DNA of 64,000 nt from Paraburkholderia phytofirmans OLGA172 (GCF_001634365.1 NZ_CP014578.1:4526001-4590000); one strand, 5' to 3'. Numbered from the stretch's first letter, positions 50,219 to 60,021 are shown. A program made the numbers and translations. The notes: a model not told the origin generated them from the sequence alone.

Positions 50219-50977
50219 TTATACGCCCAGTAGGTCATGCAGCACGGGCATCTTGCTTTCGAGCTCACTGGCCCCGAAGTGCTCGACGATCGCACCGTGT
50301 TCCATCACGTAGAAGCGATCGGCAAGTGGCGCGGCAAAGCGGAAATTCTGTTCGACCATCACGACCGTGTAGCCGCGCGCCTTGAGCGTCATGATCATGC
50401 GGGCGAGCGCTTGCACGATGACTGGCGCCAGGCCTTCCGAGATTTCGTCGAGCAGCAGCAAACTCGCGCCGGTGCGCAGAATACGCGCGACGGCCAGCAT
50501 CTGCTGCTCGCCCCCCGAGAGCCGCGTACCCTGGCTCATGCGGCGTTCCTGCAGATTCGGAAACATCGAATAGATTTCTTCGAGCGACATCATGTGCGCC
50601 TTGTCGCCGACGGGCGGCGGCAACAGCAGGTTTTCCTCACATGAGAGGCTCGAAAAAATCCCGCGCTCCTCCGGGCAATAACCAATGCCGCAGTGAGCGA
50701 TGCGATGCGTGGGCAGGTTGACGGTTTCGCGTCCGCCGATGCGGATCGAACCGGTGCGCCGGCCGGTCAGCCCCATGATCGCGCGCAGTGTGGTGGTGCG
50801 CCCCGCGCCGTTACGGCCCAGCAGCGTGACGACTTCGCCGCGGTTCACCGTCAAATCGACGCCATGCAGGATATGGGACTCCCCGTACCATGCCTGCAAA
50901 CCCGCGATCTCCAGCGCAGGGGCACCGCCAGCCATGCCGCTCACCTCAAGGCTTTCGCGCTCGGCAATCGTATTCAT
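50219..50977 (-). CDS. livF: LivF-type ATPase, second cluster, with Arg in Walker A
   Basis: ATPase of 252 aa. Walker A reads GRNGAGRTTTL: the usual Lys is Arg (CGC). The signature LSGGEQQMLAVARIL and Walker B LLLLDEISEGLAP are otherwise normal, with Ile in place of Pro after DE. The ATG overlaps the stop of a 30-codon duplicated ORF as ATGA. Whether it hydrolyses ATP is uncertain; the partner LivG has a normal Walker A. Confidence 0.9.
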   Translation of the reverse strand: MNTIAERESLEVSGMAGGAPALEIAGLQAWYGESHILHGVDLTVNRGEVVTLLGRNGAGRTTTLRAIMGLTGRRTGSIRIGGRETVNLPTHRIAHCGIGYCPEERGIFSSLSCEENLLLPPPVGDKAHMMSLEEIYSMFPNLQERRMSQGTRLSGGEQQMLAVARILRTGASLLLLDEISEGLAPVIVQALARMIMTLKARGYTVVMVEQNFRFAAPLADRFYVMEHGAIVEHFGASELESKMPVLHDLLGV

Positions 50978-51066
50978 GCGCGGGCTCCGGCAAGCGCCGC
51001 ATCGACGCTCTCCCTATAGGCTTGAATTACGAGCGGGTTCTTCGACATTTCGGCAATCGTATTCAT
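50974..51066 (-). CDS. 30-codon ORF made by tandem duplication of the livG/livF junction
   Basis: The ORF starts MNTIAE, like livF, and continues MSKNPLVIQAYRESVDAALA then GARA, like the last residues of livG. Both ends keep the ATGA stop/start overlap with livG upstream and livF downstream. It is an 89-bp tandem duplication that has since diverged. A function for the peptide is not expected. Confidence 0.75.
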   Translation of the reverse strand: MNTIAEMSKNPLVIQAYRESVDAALAGARA

Positions 51067-51842
51067 GCGTGGGCTCCGGCGAGCGCCGCGTCGGCGCTGC
51101 CCATATAGGCTTGCATCACGAGCGGATTCTTCGACACTTCGGCGTAGCTTCCTTCGGCGAGCACTTCGCCCCGTTGCAGGACGGTGATGGTGTCGGAGAT
51201 GCCGGCGATCACGTTCATGTTGTGCTCGACCATCAGGATCGTGCGCCCGCTCGATACTTTCTTGATCAAGGCGGTGACGCGATCGACGTCTTCATGGCCC
51301 ATGCCTTGCGTCGGTTCGTCGAGCAGCATCAACTCGGGCTCCATTGCGAGCGTGGTGGCAATTTCCAGTGCGCGTTTGCGGCCGTATGAAAGCTCGACGG
51401 TCAATACATCGGCGAAATCAGTCAAACCCACCTGCGTGAGCAGGTCCATTGCCCGATCGTCAAGTTGACGCAGCGTGCGTTCGCTCTTCCAGAAATGAAA
51501 TGCCGTGCCGAGCACGCGCTGCAAACCGACGCGCACGTTCTGCAATGCTGTCAGATGCGGAAATACAGCAGAGATCTGAAACGAGCGGATGATGCCGCGC
51601 CGGGCGATTTGCGCCGGGCGTTCATTGGTGATGTCGATTCCGTTGAAGACGATCTGGCCTGCGGACGGTTCGAGGAATTTGGTGAGCAGATTGAAGCAGG
51701 TGGTCTTGCCTGCCCCATTAGGGCCGATCAGCGCATGGATCGAACCACGGCGCACGCGCAGGTTCACCCCGTTCACGGCGATGAAGCCTTTGAACTCGCG
51801 GGTGAGGCCGCGCGTTTCGAGAATCGTATCGCCGAGAATCAT
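51063..51842 (-). CDS. livG: Branched-chain amino-acid ABC transporter ATPase LivG, second cluster
   Basis: ATPase of about 259 aa. Walker A GPNGAGKTTCFNLLT, signature-like ELSYGRKRALEIATTL and Walker B LMLLDEPTQGMGHED, followed by the H-loop in ILMVEHNMNVI. ATG 51842 is preceded closely by AAGGGA; ATG 51854 is the alternative. First gene of livG-livF-livK-livH-livM. Confidence 0.92.
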   Translation of the reverse strand: MILGDTILETRGLTREFKGFIAVNGVNLRVRRGSIHALIGPNGAGKTTCFNLLTKFLEPSAGQIVFNGIDITNERPAQIARRGIIRSFQISAVFPHLTALQNVRVGLQRVLGTAFHFWKSERTLRQLDDRAMDLLTQVGLTDFADVLTVELSYGRKRALEIATTLAMEPELMLLDEPTQGMGHEDVDRVTALIKKVSSGRTILMVEHNMNVIAGISDTITVLQRGEVLAEGSYAEVSKNPLVMQAYMGSADAALAGAHA

Positions 51843-52083
51843 GTTCCCTTCCATACGGAGTAAGGCGAAGCACTACGATCTTCCGCGCGAAAGGCTGCGC
51901 GACGTTTGATGACGGCGACACGCCCGTGCCGCTCATTGGCGTGCTGCACCAATCCGGACGGTAATCCACAGTGCGGCACGCAGCATGGCTGCCATTGTCG
52001 CGCCAATGATGCAGCGCATTCATCGGGATTTGCACTTAGTGGATCAAGACTGCCTGGGGCAGGCCTAAGGCGGGCGCGATGTG

Positions 52084-53799
52084 TCACACAGCGGACACAG
52101 GCGGCGCAGTGCTCGTCTGAACCGTAACGCTGCCGGCCACGCGTGCGCGACGGTCTTCACGGATCATGTCGCTGGCGCGCTCTGCGATCATCAGCGTCGG
52201 CGAATTGGTGTTGCCCGATGTGATGGACGGCATGATTGATGCGTCGACCACACGCAAACCGTCAACACCGATAACTCGTAGCCGGTTGTCGACCACCGCG
52301 CCGGGATCGTCGGTGGTGCCCATGCGACAGGTCCCGACCGGATGAAAGATCGTGGTACCGACCGCGCCCGCGGCCTGCTGAAGTTCTTCTTCGGTCTGGT
52401 ACTGGACACCGGGCAGAATCTCTTGCGGCCGATAGGGCGCGAGCGCCGGTGCTGCGGCAATGCGGCGCGTGAGACGCAGCGCGTTGGCGGCGACGTGCCG
52501 GTCATAATCGGTGGACAGGTAGTTGGGCGCGATTAACGGCGGCGCCGAAGCATCGGCCGATTCGATGTGAATGCTGCCACGCGAGGTGGGTCGCAACTGG
52601 CACACCGACGCGGTAAAGGCATTAAAGCGATGCAGCGGTTCACCGAAGCGATCGAGCGAGAGCGGCTGCACGTGGTACTCGAGGTCGGGGCGCGTGAGCG
52701 AGCGGTCGTCCGGATCGGATTTGGCGAACGCGCCGAGTTGCGATGGCGACATCGACATGGGGCCGCTTTGGAACAGTGCGTATTGCATGCCGATCAACAG
52801 TTTGCCCCACCAATGGGCGGAGGCGGTATTGAGCGTGCGTACGCCGTCGACTTTATAGGCCATTCGCAATTGCAGGTGGTCCTGCAGATTTTCGCCGACT
52901 GCGCGCAGATCCTTCACAACCTCGATGCCGAGATTCTGCAGACGCGTGCCATTGCCGATACCGGAGAGTTCGAGCAATTGCGGAGAGTTGACCGCGCCGG
53001 AACTGAGGATCACTTCGCAACGGGCTTTGGCGAGATAGTCGGTGTTGTCGCCGCGATATTCGACACCGGTGCAGCGGCGTCCTTCGAATACGACGCGTTG
53101 TGTGTGCGCACCGGTGATGACGGTGAGATTCGGACGCTTGAGCGCGGGACGCAAGAATGCTTTCGATGCATTCCAACGGACCCCGCGTTTCTGATTGACG
53201 TCGAAGTAGCCGACGCCGGTGTTGTCACCACGATTGAAGTCGTCGGTGGCGGGTATGCCGGTTTGTTGCGCGGCTTGTGAAAACTCTTCGAGGATCTTCC
53301 ATTTCAGGCGTTGCTTTTCGACGCGCCATGGGCCGCATGCTCCATGCGATTCGGACGCACCAGCGTGGTGGTCTTCGCTGCGTTTGAAGATGGGGAGGAC
53401 GGCGTTCCATGACCAGGAGGCGTCGTTGGTGACGCGGGCCCATTCGTCGTAGTCCTCGCGCTGGCCGCGCATGTAGATCATGCCGTTGATTGATGAGCTG
53501 CCACCTAGTACTCTGCCTCTTGGGTATGAGAGGGAGCGGCCGTTCAGGCCGGGTTCCGATTGGGTTTTGTAGAGCCAGTCCGTGCGGGGATTGCCAATGC
53601 AGTAGAGGTAGCCTACCGGCACGTGGATCCAGTGATAGTCGTCTTTGCCGCCGGCTTCTAGCAGGAGGACTTGTACTTCTGGATCTTCCGATAGGCGGTT
53701 GGCCAGCACGCAACCTGCCGTGCCGGCGCCGACTATGATGTAGTCGAATTCGCCTTCCAGGCGGCGGGTCGTTGTTGGCGATTTTTCTGAGTTGTTCAT
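52084..53799 (-). CDS. GMC-family FAD oxidoreductase (choline-dehydrogenase-like)
   Basis: Flavoprotein alcohol dehydrogenase/oxidase, 571 aa. FAD motif DYIIVGAGTAGCVLANRLSE; GMC signature 1 PRGRVLGGSSSINGMIYMRG and signature 2 GAVNSPQLLELSGIG; the C-terminal catalytic His/Asn region reads HPVGTCRMG and SGNTNSPTLMIAERASDMI. ATG 53799 has AGGAG 8 bases upstream. It lies between mmsA and the second liv operon on the same strand. The substrate alcohol is not evident. Confidence 0.9.
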   Translation of the reverse strand: MNNSEKSPTTTRRLEGEFDYIIVGAGTAGCVLANRLSEDPEVQVLLLEAGGKDDYHWIHVPVGYLYCIGNPRTDWLYKTQSEPGLNGRSLSYPRGRVLGGSSSINGMIYMRGQREDYDEWARVTNDASWSWNAVLPIFKRSEDHHAGASESHGACGPWRVEKQRLKWKILEEFSQAAQQTGIPATDDFNRGDNTGVGYFDVNQKRGVRWNASKAFLRPALKRPNLTVITGAHTQRVVFEGRRCTGVEYRGDNTDYLAKARCEVILSSGAVNSPQLLELSGIGNGTRLQNLGIEVVKDLRAVGENLQDHLQLRMAYKVDGVRTLNTASAHWWGKLLIGMQYALFQSGPMSMSPSQLGAFAKSDPDDRSLTRPDLEYHVQPLSLDRFGEPLHRFNAFTASVCQLRPTSRGSIHIESADASAPPLIAPNYLSTDYDRHVAANALRLTRRIAAAPALAPYRPQEILPGVQYQTEEELQQAAGAVGTTIFHPVGTCRMGTTDDPGAVVDNRLRVIGVDGLRVVDASIMPSITSGNTNSPTLMIAERASDMIREDRRARVAGSVTVQTSTAPPVSAV

Positions 53800-53999
53800 T
53801 GTTTTGTCTCCTAAGCTTTATTGCCTGCGGTGTTGGCATTTTCTTTTTGGCTTGTCTGCCTGCCCGGCGCTTTTTTCTGCGCACTTGCGGCGTTGGCCTG
53901 GGCATACAGCCAAACAAGCGCCGAACAGGCAAATAGATCAACTAAATCCCACCGCCGCAAGCGCACAGAAAAAGGTGCCGCACAGGCAAAAACCCAATC

Positions 54000-55538
54000 C
54001 TATTTAGCCACCGGCATAGTGAACTCCGCCCCCTTGGCGATGCTATCCGGCCACCTCTGCATGATGCTCTTGTACCGCGTATAAAACCGCACCCCTTCTT
54101 CCCCATAGGCATGGTGATCCCCAAACAAAGACCTCTTCCACCCACCAAAAGAATGCCACGCCATCGGCACAGGAATCGGCACATTAATCCCCACCATCCC
54201 AATCTCAATCTGCCGCGAAAAAGCCCGAGCCACGCCGCCATCGGAGGTAAACAACGCCACCCCATTAGCAAACTCGTTAGCGTTAACAAGCTCAACAGCA
54301 GAAGCAAAATCCGGCACCCGCACAACACACAGCACCGGACCGAAAATCTCTTCACGGTAAATCTTCATATCGGTCGAGACATCATCGAACAAGGTTCCGC
54401 CGAGAAAAAACCCCTTCTCATGCCCGGCCACCTGATGGCCACGCCCATCGACAACCAGCTTCGCACCAGCCGCAATCCCAGCATCGATATAACCCGCCAC
54501 TTTCTCGCGATGCGCCGCCGTCACCAACGGCCCCATCTCGGCTTCCGATTCCATGCCATTCAAAATTTTCAGGCTCTTCACCCGCGGCGTCAGTCGCTCG
54601 ATCAATTCGTCAGCAATATGCCCCACCGCAACCGCCACCGAAATCGCCATGCACCGCTCGCCCGCGGAACCATACGCCGCACCGATCAACGCATCGACCG
54701 CCTGATCGAGATCCGCGTCCGGCATCACCACGAGGTGATTCTTCGCCCCGCCCAAAGCCTGCACGCGCTTGCCGTGCTTCGTGCCTTCCGTATAGATGTA
54801 CTCCGCAATCGGCGTCGAACCGACAAACGACAACGCACTCACCTCGGGATGCACCAGCAGCGCATCCACCGCCACCTTGTCGCCATGCACAACGTTAAAC
54901 ACGCCATCCGGCAATCCCGCTTCCTTCAGCAGTTCGGCCAATCGATTCGAGGCGGAAGGATCACGCTCTGACGGCTTCAGCACGAACGTGTTGCCACATG
55001 CGATCGCCACCGGAAACATCCAGCACGGCACCATCATCGGGAAATTGAATGGCGTAATGCCGGCGACCACGCCCAGCGGCTGACGCAGATTCCAGTTGTC
55101 GATGCCGCCGCCGATCTGGTCGGTGAAGTCGGTCTTCAGCAGATTCGGAATGCCGCACGCAAACTCGACAATCTCGATGCCGCGCATCACCTCGCCCTTC
55201 GCATCCGAAAACACCTTGCCGTGCTCACGCGTGATCAGCTCCGCCAGTTCGTCATGGTGACGGTCGAGCAATTCCTTGAACTTGAACAGCACGCGCGCCC
55301 GCTTGATCGGCGCGGTTTCGCTCCAAGCAGGAAACGCGGCATTAGCGGCAGCAACCGCTGCGTCTACTTCAGCGACGCTCGCCAGCGGCACGCGTGCGCT
55401 CACGCTGCCAAGCGCAGGATTGAAGACGTCGCCAAAGCGGCCGCTCGTGCCGTCGATCGCCTTGCCGTTGATGAAATGGGTCAGCGCGCGTGCGCGCGTC
55501 TCGCTCCGGACGGTCTCGTTCTGATATGTCTCGCTCAT
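54000..55538 (-). CDS. mmsA: Methylmalonate-semialdehyde dehydrogenase (CoA-acylating)
   Basis: Protein of 512 aa that converts methylmalonate or malonate semialdehyde to propionyl- or acetyl-CoA, late in valine and inositol breakdown. Family marks: [32 protein letters not shown] and the catalytic Cys in [14 protein letters not shown], then [20 protein letters not shown]. Divergent from a LysR regulator 132 bp away. Next to valine-type transporter genes, which fits valine catabolism. Confidence 0.94.
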   Translation of the reverse strand: MSETYQNETVRSETRARALTHFINGKAIDGTSGRFGDVFNPALGSVSARVPLASVAEVDAAVAAANAAFPAWSETAPIKRARVLFKFKELLDRHHDELAELITREHGKVFSDAKGEVMRGIEIVEFACGIPNLLKTDFTDQIGGGIDNWNLRQPLGVVAGITPFNFPMMVPCWMFPVAIACGNTFVLKPSERDPSASNRLAELLKEAGLPDGVFNVVHGDKVAVDALLVHPEVSALSFVGSTPIAEYIYTEGTKHGKRVQALGGAKNHLVVMPDADLDQAVDALIGAAYGSAGERCMAISVAVAVGHIADELIERLTPRVKSLKILNGMESEAEMGPLVTAAHREKVAGYIDAGIAAGAKLVVDGRGHQVAGHEKGFFLGGTLFDDVSTDMKIYREEIFGPVLCVVRVPDFASAVELVNANEFANGVALFTSDGGVARAFSRQIEIGMVGINVPIPVPMAWHSFGGWKRSLFGDHHAYGEEGVRFYTRYKSIMQRWPDSIAKGAEFTMPVAK

Positions 55539-55626
55539 CTTCTTGCCCTCTTCCTATGAATGCCTTCCACCCGTCGCAGCGGTGGGATGAACGCAAGCGT
55601 ACGGCGCTTCGGGGCGACAAATCCAA

Positions 55627-55639
55627 TGAGTAATGCTCA
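55627..55639. promoter_or_regulatory. Candidate LysR box in the mmsA/lysR spacer
   Basis: TGAGTAATGCTCA is a short inverted repeat of the T-N11-A type, 32 bp upstream of the LysR gene and 88 bp upstream of mmsA. Confidence 0.45.
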
Positions 55640-55670
55640 ACTGCGCTATAAGCCGAGCTAATATCAGGAT

Positions 55671-56570
55671 ATGGATCTGACTCTGCTACGGGCGTTCGTC
55701 ACCGTCGCGCGCGAGGGCAACCTCACGCGTGCCGCGGTGCAGCTTCACCTGACCCAACCTGCCGTCAGCCTGCAAATCAAGCATTTGCAGGAGACGCTCG
55801 GCGTGACGCTGTTCACGCGGACCTCGCACGGGCTTTCGCTGACGCGCGATGGCCAGGCCCTGCTGCCCCATGCCGAACGCGCGCTGGGCGCGGCGAGCGA
55901 CGTGCAGCGCGCGGCGGCGGCGCTGCGCCACGAAGTGCGCGGCCGATTGCGGATCGGCACGATCCTCGATCCGGCTTTTCTGCGCCTCGGCGGCTTTCTC
56001 AAGCAACTGGTGGAAACCTGGCCGCATATCGAAACGGCCCTGCGCCACGGCATGTCGGGCTGGGTGCTGGAGCAGGTTCGCGCAGAGGAACTGGATGTGG
56101 GCTATTACATCGGCCTTCCATCCGATGACGATCCCCGCGACGGCGCCACCTTTCACGCCGTCACGCTCACGCACTTCCAGTACCGCGTGCTCGCGCCGGC
56201 GGGCTGGAAAGATCGCGTGAAGGGTGCGCGCGACTGGCGTTCGCTCGCCGCACTGCCGTGGATCTGGACGCCGCCCGCGTCCGCGCACAATCGATTGTTG
56301 TCGCGCTGCTTTGGCGAGGCCGGCGTCAAACCGGTTAAGGTGGCGGAAGTGGATCAGGAGCCGTCGATGCTCGATCTGGTCAAGTCAGGCGTCGGTCTGA
56401 CGCTCGCGCGCGACGCCACCGCGATCGCCGAAGCCCATGCACACGCGTTGACCATCGTCGAAGGCGTCACGGTGCCGACCCAGCTCAGCTTTATCACGCT
56501 GGCGGAGCGCAAGGACGAACCGGCGATCGCTGCCGCGTTGAAGCTGATCGAGCGGCAATGGGCGACATGA
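55671..56570 (+). CDS. LysR-family transcriptional regulator
   Basis: Regulator of 299 aa. N-terminal winged helix: MDLTLLRAFVTVAREGNLTR, AAVQLHLTQPAVSLQIKHLQ. The rest is a substrate-binding-like effector domain (from about residue 90, GRLRIGTILDPAFLRLG). Being divergent from mmsA it probably controls that gene; the inducer is unknown. Its stop codon lies in the first unit of an 11-bp tandem repeat. Confidence 0.9.
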   Translation: MDLTLLRAFVTVAREGNLTRAAVQLHLTQPAVSLQIKHLQETLGVTLFTRTSHGLSLTRDGQALLPHAERALGAASDVQRAAAALRHEVRGRLRIGTILDPAFLRLGGFLKQLVETWPHIETALRHGMSGWVLEQVRAEELDVGYYIGLPSDDDPRDGATFHAVTLTHFQYRVLAPAGWKDRVKGARDWRSLAALPWIWTPPASAHNRLLSRCFGEAGVKPVKVAEVDQEPSMLDLVKSGVGLTLARDATAIAEAHAHALTIVEGVTVPTQLSFITLAERKDEPAIAAALKLIERQWAT

Positions 56571-56641
56571 GAGCGACATGAAAGCGGCATGAGAGCGGCA
56601 TGAAGGCAGCATGAGAGCGGCATGAAGGCAGGCATGAGGGC
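56565..56641. repeat. 11-bp tandem repeats after the LysR gene
   Basis: About seven units of an 11-base motif, GCATGAGAGCG alternating with GCATGAAGGCA, beginning with the stop codon of the LysR gene. The repeats are imperfect and too short-spaced for CRISPR. Confidence 0.8.
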
Positions 56642-56954
56642 AAAACGAGAGCGATATGAGTCACGCTCATGACATCCGTTCATCGTGCCGCTGGTCATGC
56701 CCGCTGGCGGTTCCGTGCAGTGCAGCCATGCGGATCGCCCTTGGCGGTCGTTAGCGCTGGTCACATTGACAGGCCATCCTCGTCGGCCCCGTCATCTGAA
56801 ACTACGCTGTCACGCGCTTTTTGTTAGATTGAGGGTTCGCGCTCATGCGCCGGCCTACTTCGCTTTTGTTCCGTCTGACTTTGTCCTTCCCGGCAGCTTC
56901 GCCCCGGCAATACCGGAAGCCGCCGGCCACGCCATCCTTCGACAGGAGCCTGAC
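56642..56954. other. Intergenic region before the CYTH gene
   Basis: No gene seen; an in-frame extension of the downstream gene to 56685 has no protein character. Confidence 0.4.
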
Positions 56955-57491
56955 ATGGCACGCAACATTGAAATCAAAGCCCGCGCCCAGCATTTCGAGC
57001 AACTGCGCGAGCGAGCTGCAAAGCTTGCACCGGACGCACCGCTGATCTTCCGCCAGCAGGACTTTTTCTACGATGTGCCGCGTGGCCGCCTGAATCTGCG
57101 CCAGTTCGACGACGGCACGCCGGCCGAACTGATCTTCTATCAGCGCGACGACCGCGACGGCCCGAAGGCGTCGTATTACACGCGCAGCCCGGTGACCAAC
57201 CCTGAAGCGATGCACGCGCTGCTCGCCACGGCGCTGACCACGCGTGGCATCGTCACGAAGGAACGTCACGTTTATCTGACGGGGCGTACGCGGATCCATC
57301 TGGACCGCGTCGATGGTCTCGGCGACTTCGTCGAGCTCGAAGTCGTGCTGGCTCAGGACGACGACGAAGAAGGCGGCCATGCCGAAGCACACGCGATGTT
57401 CCAAACCCTCGGCGTGCCGGAATCGGACCTGGTAGCGGTCGCCTATGTCGATTTGCTGAGCCCGGACAGCGAACCGAAGCAGGCTGCGTAA
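56955..57491 (+). CDS. CYTH-domain protein (class IV adenylate cyclase-like)
   Basis: Protein of 178 aa. The N terminus MARNIEIKAR carries the CYTH ExExK-like start; alternating basic and acidic strands follow (FFYDVPRGRLNLRQ, AELIFYQRDD, RHVYLTGRTRIHLDRVDGLG, DFVELEVVL). CYTH enzymes bind triphosphates and metals; class IV cyclases, thiamine-triphosphatases and tripolyphosphatases share this fold. ATG 56955 has AGGAG 7 bases upstream. The precise substrate cannot be told. Confidence 0.82.
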   Translation: MARNIEIKARAQHFEQLRERAAKLAPDAPLIFRQQDFFYDVPRGRLNLRQFDDGTPAELIFYQRDDRDGPKASYYTRSPVTNPEAMHALLATALTTRGIVTKERHVYLTGRTRIHLDRVDGLGDFVELEVVLAQDDDEEGGHAEAHAMFQTLGVPESDLVAVAYVDLLSPDSEPKQAA

Positions 57492-57583
57492 AACTTAAGC
57501 ATCACGGGTCGCGGCGACATCAATCCTGGAACCGCGCCTCCCTTCGCCCCCCCAAACACCCGAAAGGCCGGGAAGCCGCTGTA

Positions 57584-58075
57584 TCAAGCGGCGGCCGCCC
57601 CGGGCGACAGATGGCCGAGCGGCAACGGTCCGTTGCGCTTGAACGTGGTCAACACGATGTTGGACCGCACGCTGTCGACACCCGGTACCCGCATCAACTT
57701 CTTCATCACGAACGTCGACAGATAATTCAGATCGGGCGCGACGATGCGCAGCAGATAATCGGCGTCGCCGACCACCGCGTGACATTCCAGTACTTCCGGC
57801 AGCACCTCGATCTGTTGCTGGAATTGCTCGATGATCGAGTCGCCGTGATGCTTCAACTTCAGACTCGTAAAAGCCGTCACGCCGAGCCCGAGCTTTTCCG
57901 GACGCAGCACGACGCGATAGCCGTCCACCACACCCACCTGCTCCAGGCGCTGCAGGCGCCGCCCGATCTGCGACGGTGACAGCGGCACCTGCTCAGCCAA
58001 TTGCTGATGCGTGGCCCGGCCGAAGCGCTGAAGAACGTCCAGCAGCGCGAGATCGAAGTGATCGAGTTCTAACAT
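57584..58075 (-). CDS. Lrp/AsnC-family regulator
   Basis: Regulator of 163 aa. N-terminal helix-turn-helix (LLDVLQRFGRATHQQLAEQV, PLSPSQIGRRLQRLEQ), C-terminal RAM ligand-binding domain (VLECHAVVGDADYLLRIVAP). ATG 58075 (MLELDHFDL) fits the family. Divergent from phhA with a 148-bp shared spacer, so it probably controls phenylalanine hydroxylase in response to an aromatic amino acid. Confidence 0.92.
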   Translation of the reverse strand: MLELDHFDLALLDVLQRFGRATHQQLAEQVPLSPSQIGRRLQRLEQVGVVDGYRVVLRPEKLGLGVTAFTSLKLKHHGDSIIEQFQQQIEVLPEVLECHAVVGDADYLLRIVAPDLNYLSTFVMKKLMRVPGVDSVRSNIVLTTFKRNGPLPLGHLSPGAAAA

Positions 58076-58223
58076 GATCGATATCCGCATTAAACCTGAA
58101 TTAGATGCGCGATTATTGCATAGTAAGGCGCGACAACGCCATCATTGCGCCCATTCCGCAGACTCACCGCTCTACACTTGCATCACCGTTTCAACCCGCA
58201 GTCACCGTAGAGCGCGCAGCATC

Positions 58224-59114
58224 ATGTCCCCAGCCAACACCGCCAAACTCCAAGAGCAATTCGAGGCCGGCCTCGAAACCCGCGCCGATTTCACCATCGA
58301 CCAGCCGACCGAACGATACGGCGCAGTCGACCACGCTGTATGGCAACAGCTTTATGCGCGCCAGACCGCGCTGCTCAAGGGGCGTGTGTGCGATGAATTT
58401 CTGGCAGGCGTCGACCGTATCGGCATGCCGTCCGACCGCGTGCCCTCTTTCGACGAAATCAACGCCAGGCTGACGCCCGCGACGGGCTGGCAAATCGTCG
58501 CCGTGCCCGGACTCGTGCCAGACCAGGTGTTCTTCGAGCATCTGGCGAACCGCCGCTTTCCCGTGACATGGTGGATGCGCCGCCCCGACCAACTCGATTA
58601 TCTGCAGGAACCGGACTGTTTTCACGATCTGTTCGGCCACGTGCCGCTGCTGATCAATCCGGTGTTCGCGGACTACATGCATGCGTACGGCCGCGCTGCG
58701 CTCGCCGCTAATGATGCCGGCGCCCTGCCGCTGCTCGCGCGGCTCTATTGGTACACAGTCGAGTTCGGCCTGATCCGCGACGCGGCGAGTCCGAACGGCG
58801 TGAAAATCTACGGCGCGGGCATCGTGTCGAGCAAAGGCGAGACGTTCTACAGCCAGCAAAGCGCAGCGCCGAACCGGCTCGGCTTCGACCTCGAACGTGT
58901 GATGCGCACGCGCTACCGCATCGACACGTTCCAGAAAACCTACTTCGTGATCGACGACTTCGCGCAATTGTTCGGCGTCGCGCAAACCGACTTCGCGCCA
59001 TTGCTGGCCAAGCTGGCCGCGGAACCGGCGTTCGCGGCAGGCGACGTGCTCGAGCGCGATCACGTCATCACGCGCGGCACGCGGGAAGGCTGGCTGGCCG
59101 ACGGCGATATCTGA
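58224..59114 (+). CDS. phhA: Phenylalanine 4-hydroxylase
   Basis: Iron and tetrahydropterin enzyme, 296 aa, that turns phenylalanine into tyrosine. Catalytic core: VPGLVPDQVFFEHLANRRFP, the iron ligands in DCFHDLFGHVPLL and Glu in YWYTVEFGLI, and AGIVSSKGET. The upstream open frame to 58074 is not family-like. phhB follows 103 bp downstream. Confidence 0.96.
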   Translation: MSPANTAKLQEQFEAGLETRADFTIDQPTERYGAVDHAVWQQLYARQTALLKGRVCDEFLAGVDRIGMPSDRVPSFDEINARLTPATGWQIVAVPGLVPDQVFFEHLANRRFPVTWWMRRPDQLDYLQEPDCFHDLFGHVPLLINPVFADYMHAYGRAALAANDAGALPLLARLYWYTVEFGLIRDAASPNGVKIYGAGIVSSKGETFYSQQSAAPNRLGFDLERVMRTRYRIDTFQKTYFVIDDFAQLFGVAQTDFAPLLAKLAAEPAFAAGDVLERDHVITRGTREGWLADGDI

Positions 59115-59217
59115 CAACACGAGCTGACCCGGCCGACAGCGGACCGCCTGCATCCGTGAAAAAATAGCGGATACGCACGCCGACCGGCGCGCCTGTTCAG
59201 ATCGACGAGGTAGCACC

Positions 59218-59508
59218 ATGATTCACAAACTGACTTCCGAAGAACGCGCCACGCAAGTTGCTGAACTGCACGGCTGGCAAGCCGTGGCGGGCCGCGACGC
59301 GATTCAGCGCCACTTCAAGTTCGCCGACTTCAACGAAGCATTCGGCTTCATGACACGCGTGGCGATCAAGGCACAGGAGATGGACCACCACCCGGAATGG
59401 TTCAACGTGTACAGCAAGGTGGAGATCACGCTGTCGACGCACGAGGCGAATGGTTTGACCGAGCGGGACATCAAATTGGCACGATTTATCGACAGTATTA
59501 CCGAGTAA
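59218..59508 (+). CDS. phhB: Pterin-4a-carbinolamine dehydratase
   Basis: Protein of 96 aa that recycles the pterin cofactor used by PhhA. The active-site motif appears as [20 protein letters not shown], followed by [17 protein letters not shown]. Co-transcribed with phhA. Confidence 0.95.
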   Translation: MIHKLTSEERATQVAELHGWQAVAGRDAIQRHFKFADFNEAFGFMTRVAIKAQEMDHHPEWFNVYSKVEITLSTHEANGLTERDIKLARFIDSITE

Positions 59509-59602
59509 TACAAGCGATCAAGGGCCTTGATGCACCCCGAATCGAACGATTTGAGGGGAATGAAAGGGCATTGCAGGCAACCCGGCGCCCAAACCTTCAG
59601 TT

Positions 59603-59827
59603 CTACAGGCTATTATTAAGGCGCACGTAAGAATCCCACGCAAGCCTCGCGATCCCGTCCAAACGATCCGGTGATAGCGTCTGCTGACGCTGTACAATCA
59701 TCAGCGCATACGGCTTGGAGAGCGCGCTTGCCTCCTTGCATAGAACGAGTTCGTCGCCGCTCGAAGGTGAGCGGGCGCGCCAGAAGTTGATTGCGGCTTC
59801 CAGTTCGTGAATCGTTATCTCGGACAT
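59603..59827 (-). CDS. DUF3717-type small protein
   Basis: Protein of 74 aa, MSEITIHELEAAINFWRARS start and ALMIVQRQQTLSPDRLDGIA near the end. Matches my memory of Burkholderiaceae DUF3717 proteins; function unknown. The open frame continues upstream through a tandem repeat to 60061 but lacks protein character. It diverges from the response-regulator gene. Confidence 0.78.
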   Translation of the reverse strand: MSEITIHELEAAINFWRARSPSSGDELVLCKEASALSKPYALMIVQRQQTLSPDRLDGIARLAWDSYVRLNNSL

Positions 59828-59848
59828 GACGTCGTGATCGCTCGATGG

Positions 59849-59898
59849 CTGCTTTGTGGCTGCTTTGTGGCTGCTTTGTGCTACTTCACGGCTGCTCG
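59849..59898. repeat. 11-bp tandem repeats upstream of DUF3717 gene
   Basis: Three near-perfect units of TGGCTGCTTTG followed by about two degenerate units (CGGCTGCTCGA, CAGCTGCTTCG). Lies in the leader between the DUF3717 gene and the response regulator. Same 11-bp period as the repeat at 56565 but a different sequence. Confidence 0.78.
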
Positions 59899-60021
59899 AC
59901 AGCTGCTTCGTGGGAGCCTGGTGCCAGTTCGGCATGGCCGCGCGGCACGCTGCCTGTGCAGCAGGCGCCCCGGCGAACCGCTTGCCCAAACGCCTAAAAC
60001 CATTGTACTTGAGCGAAATCC

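Noticed and set aside
56565..56641. CRISPR array
   Set aside because: The units are contiguous 11-mers without spacers and no cas genes are present.
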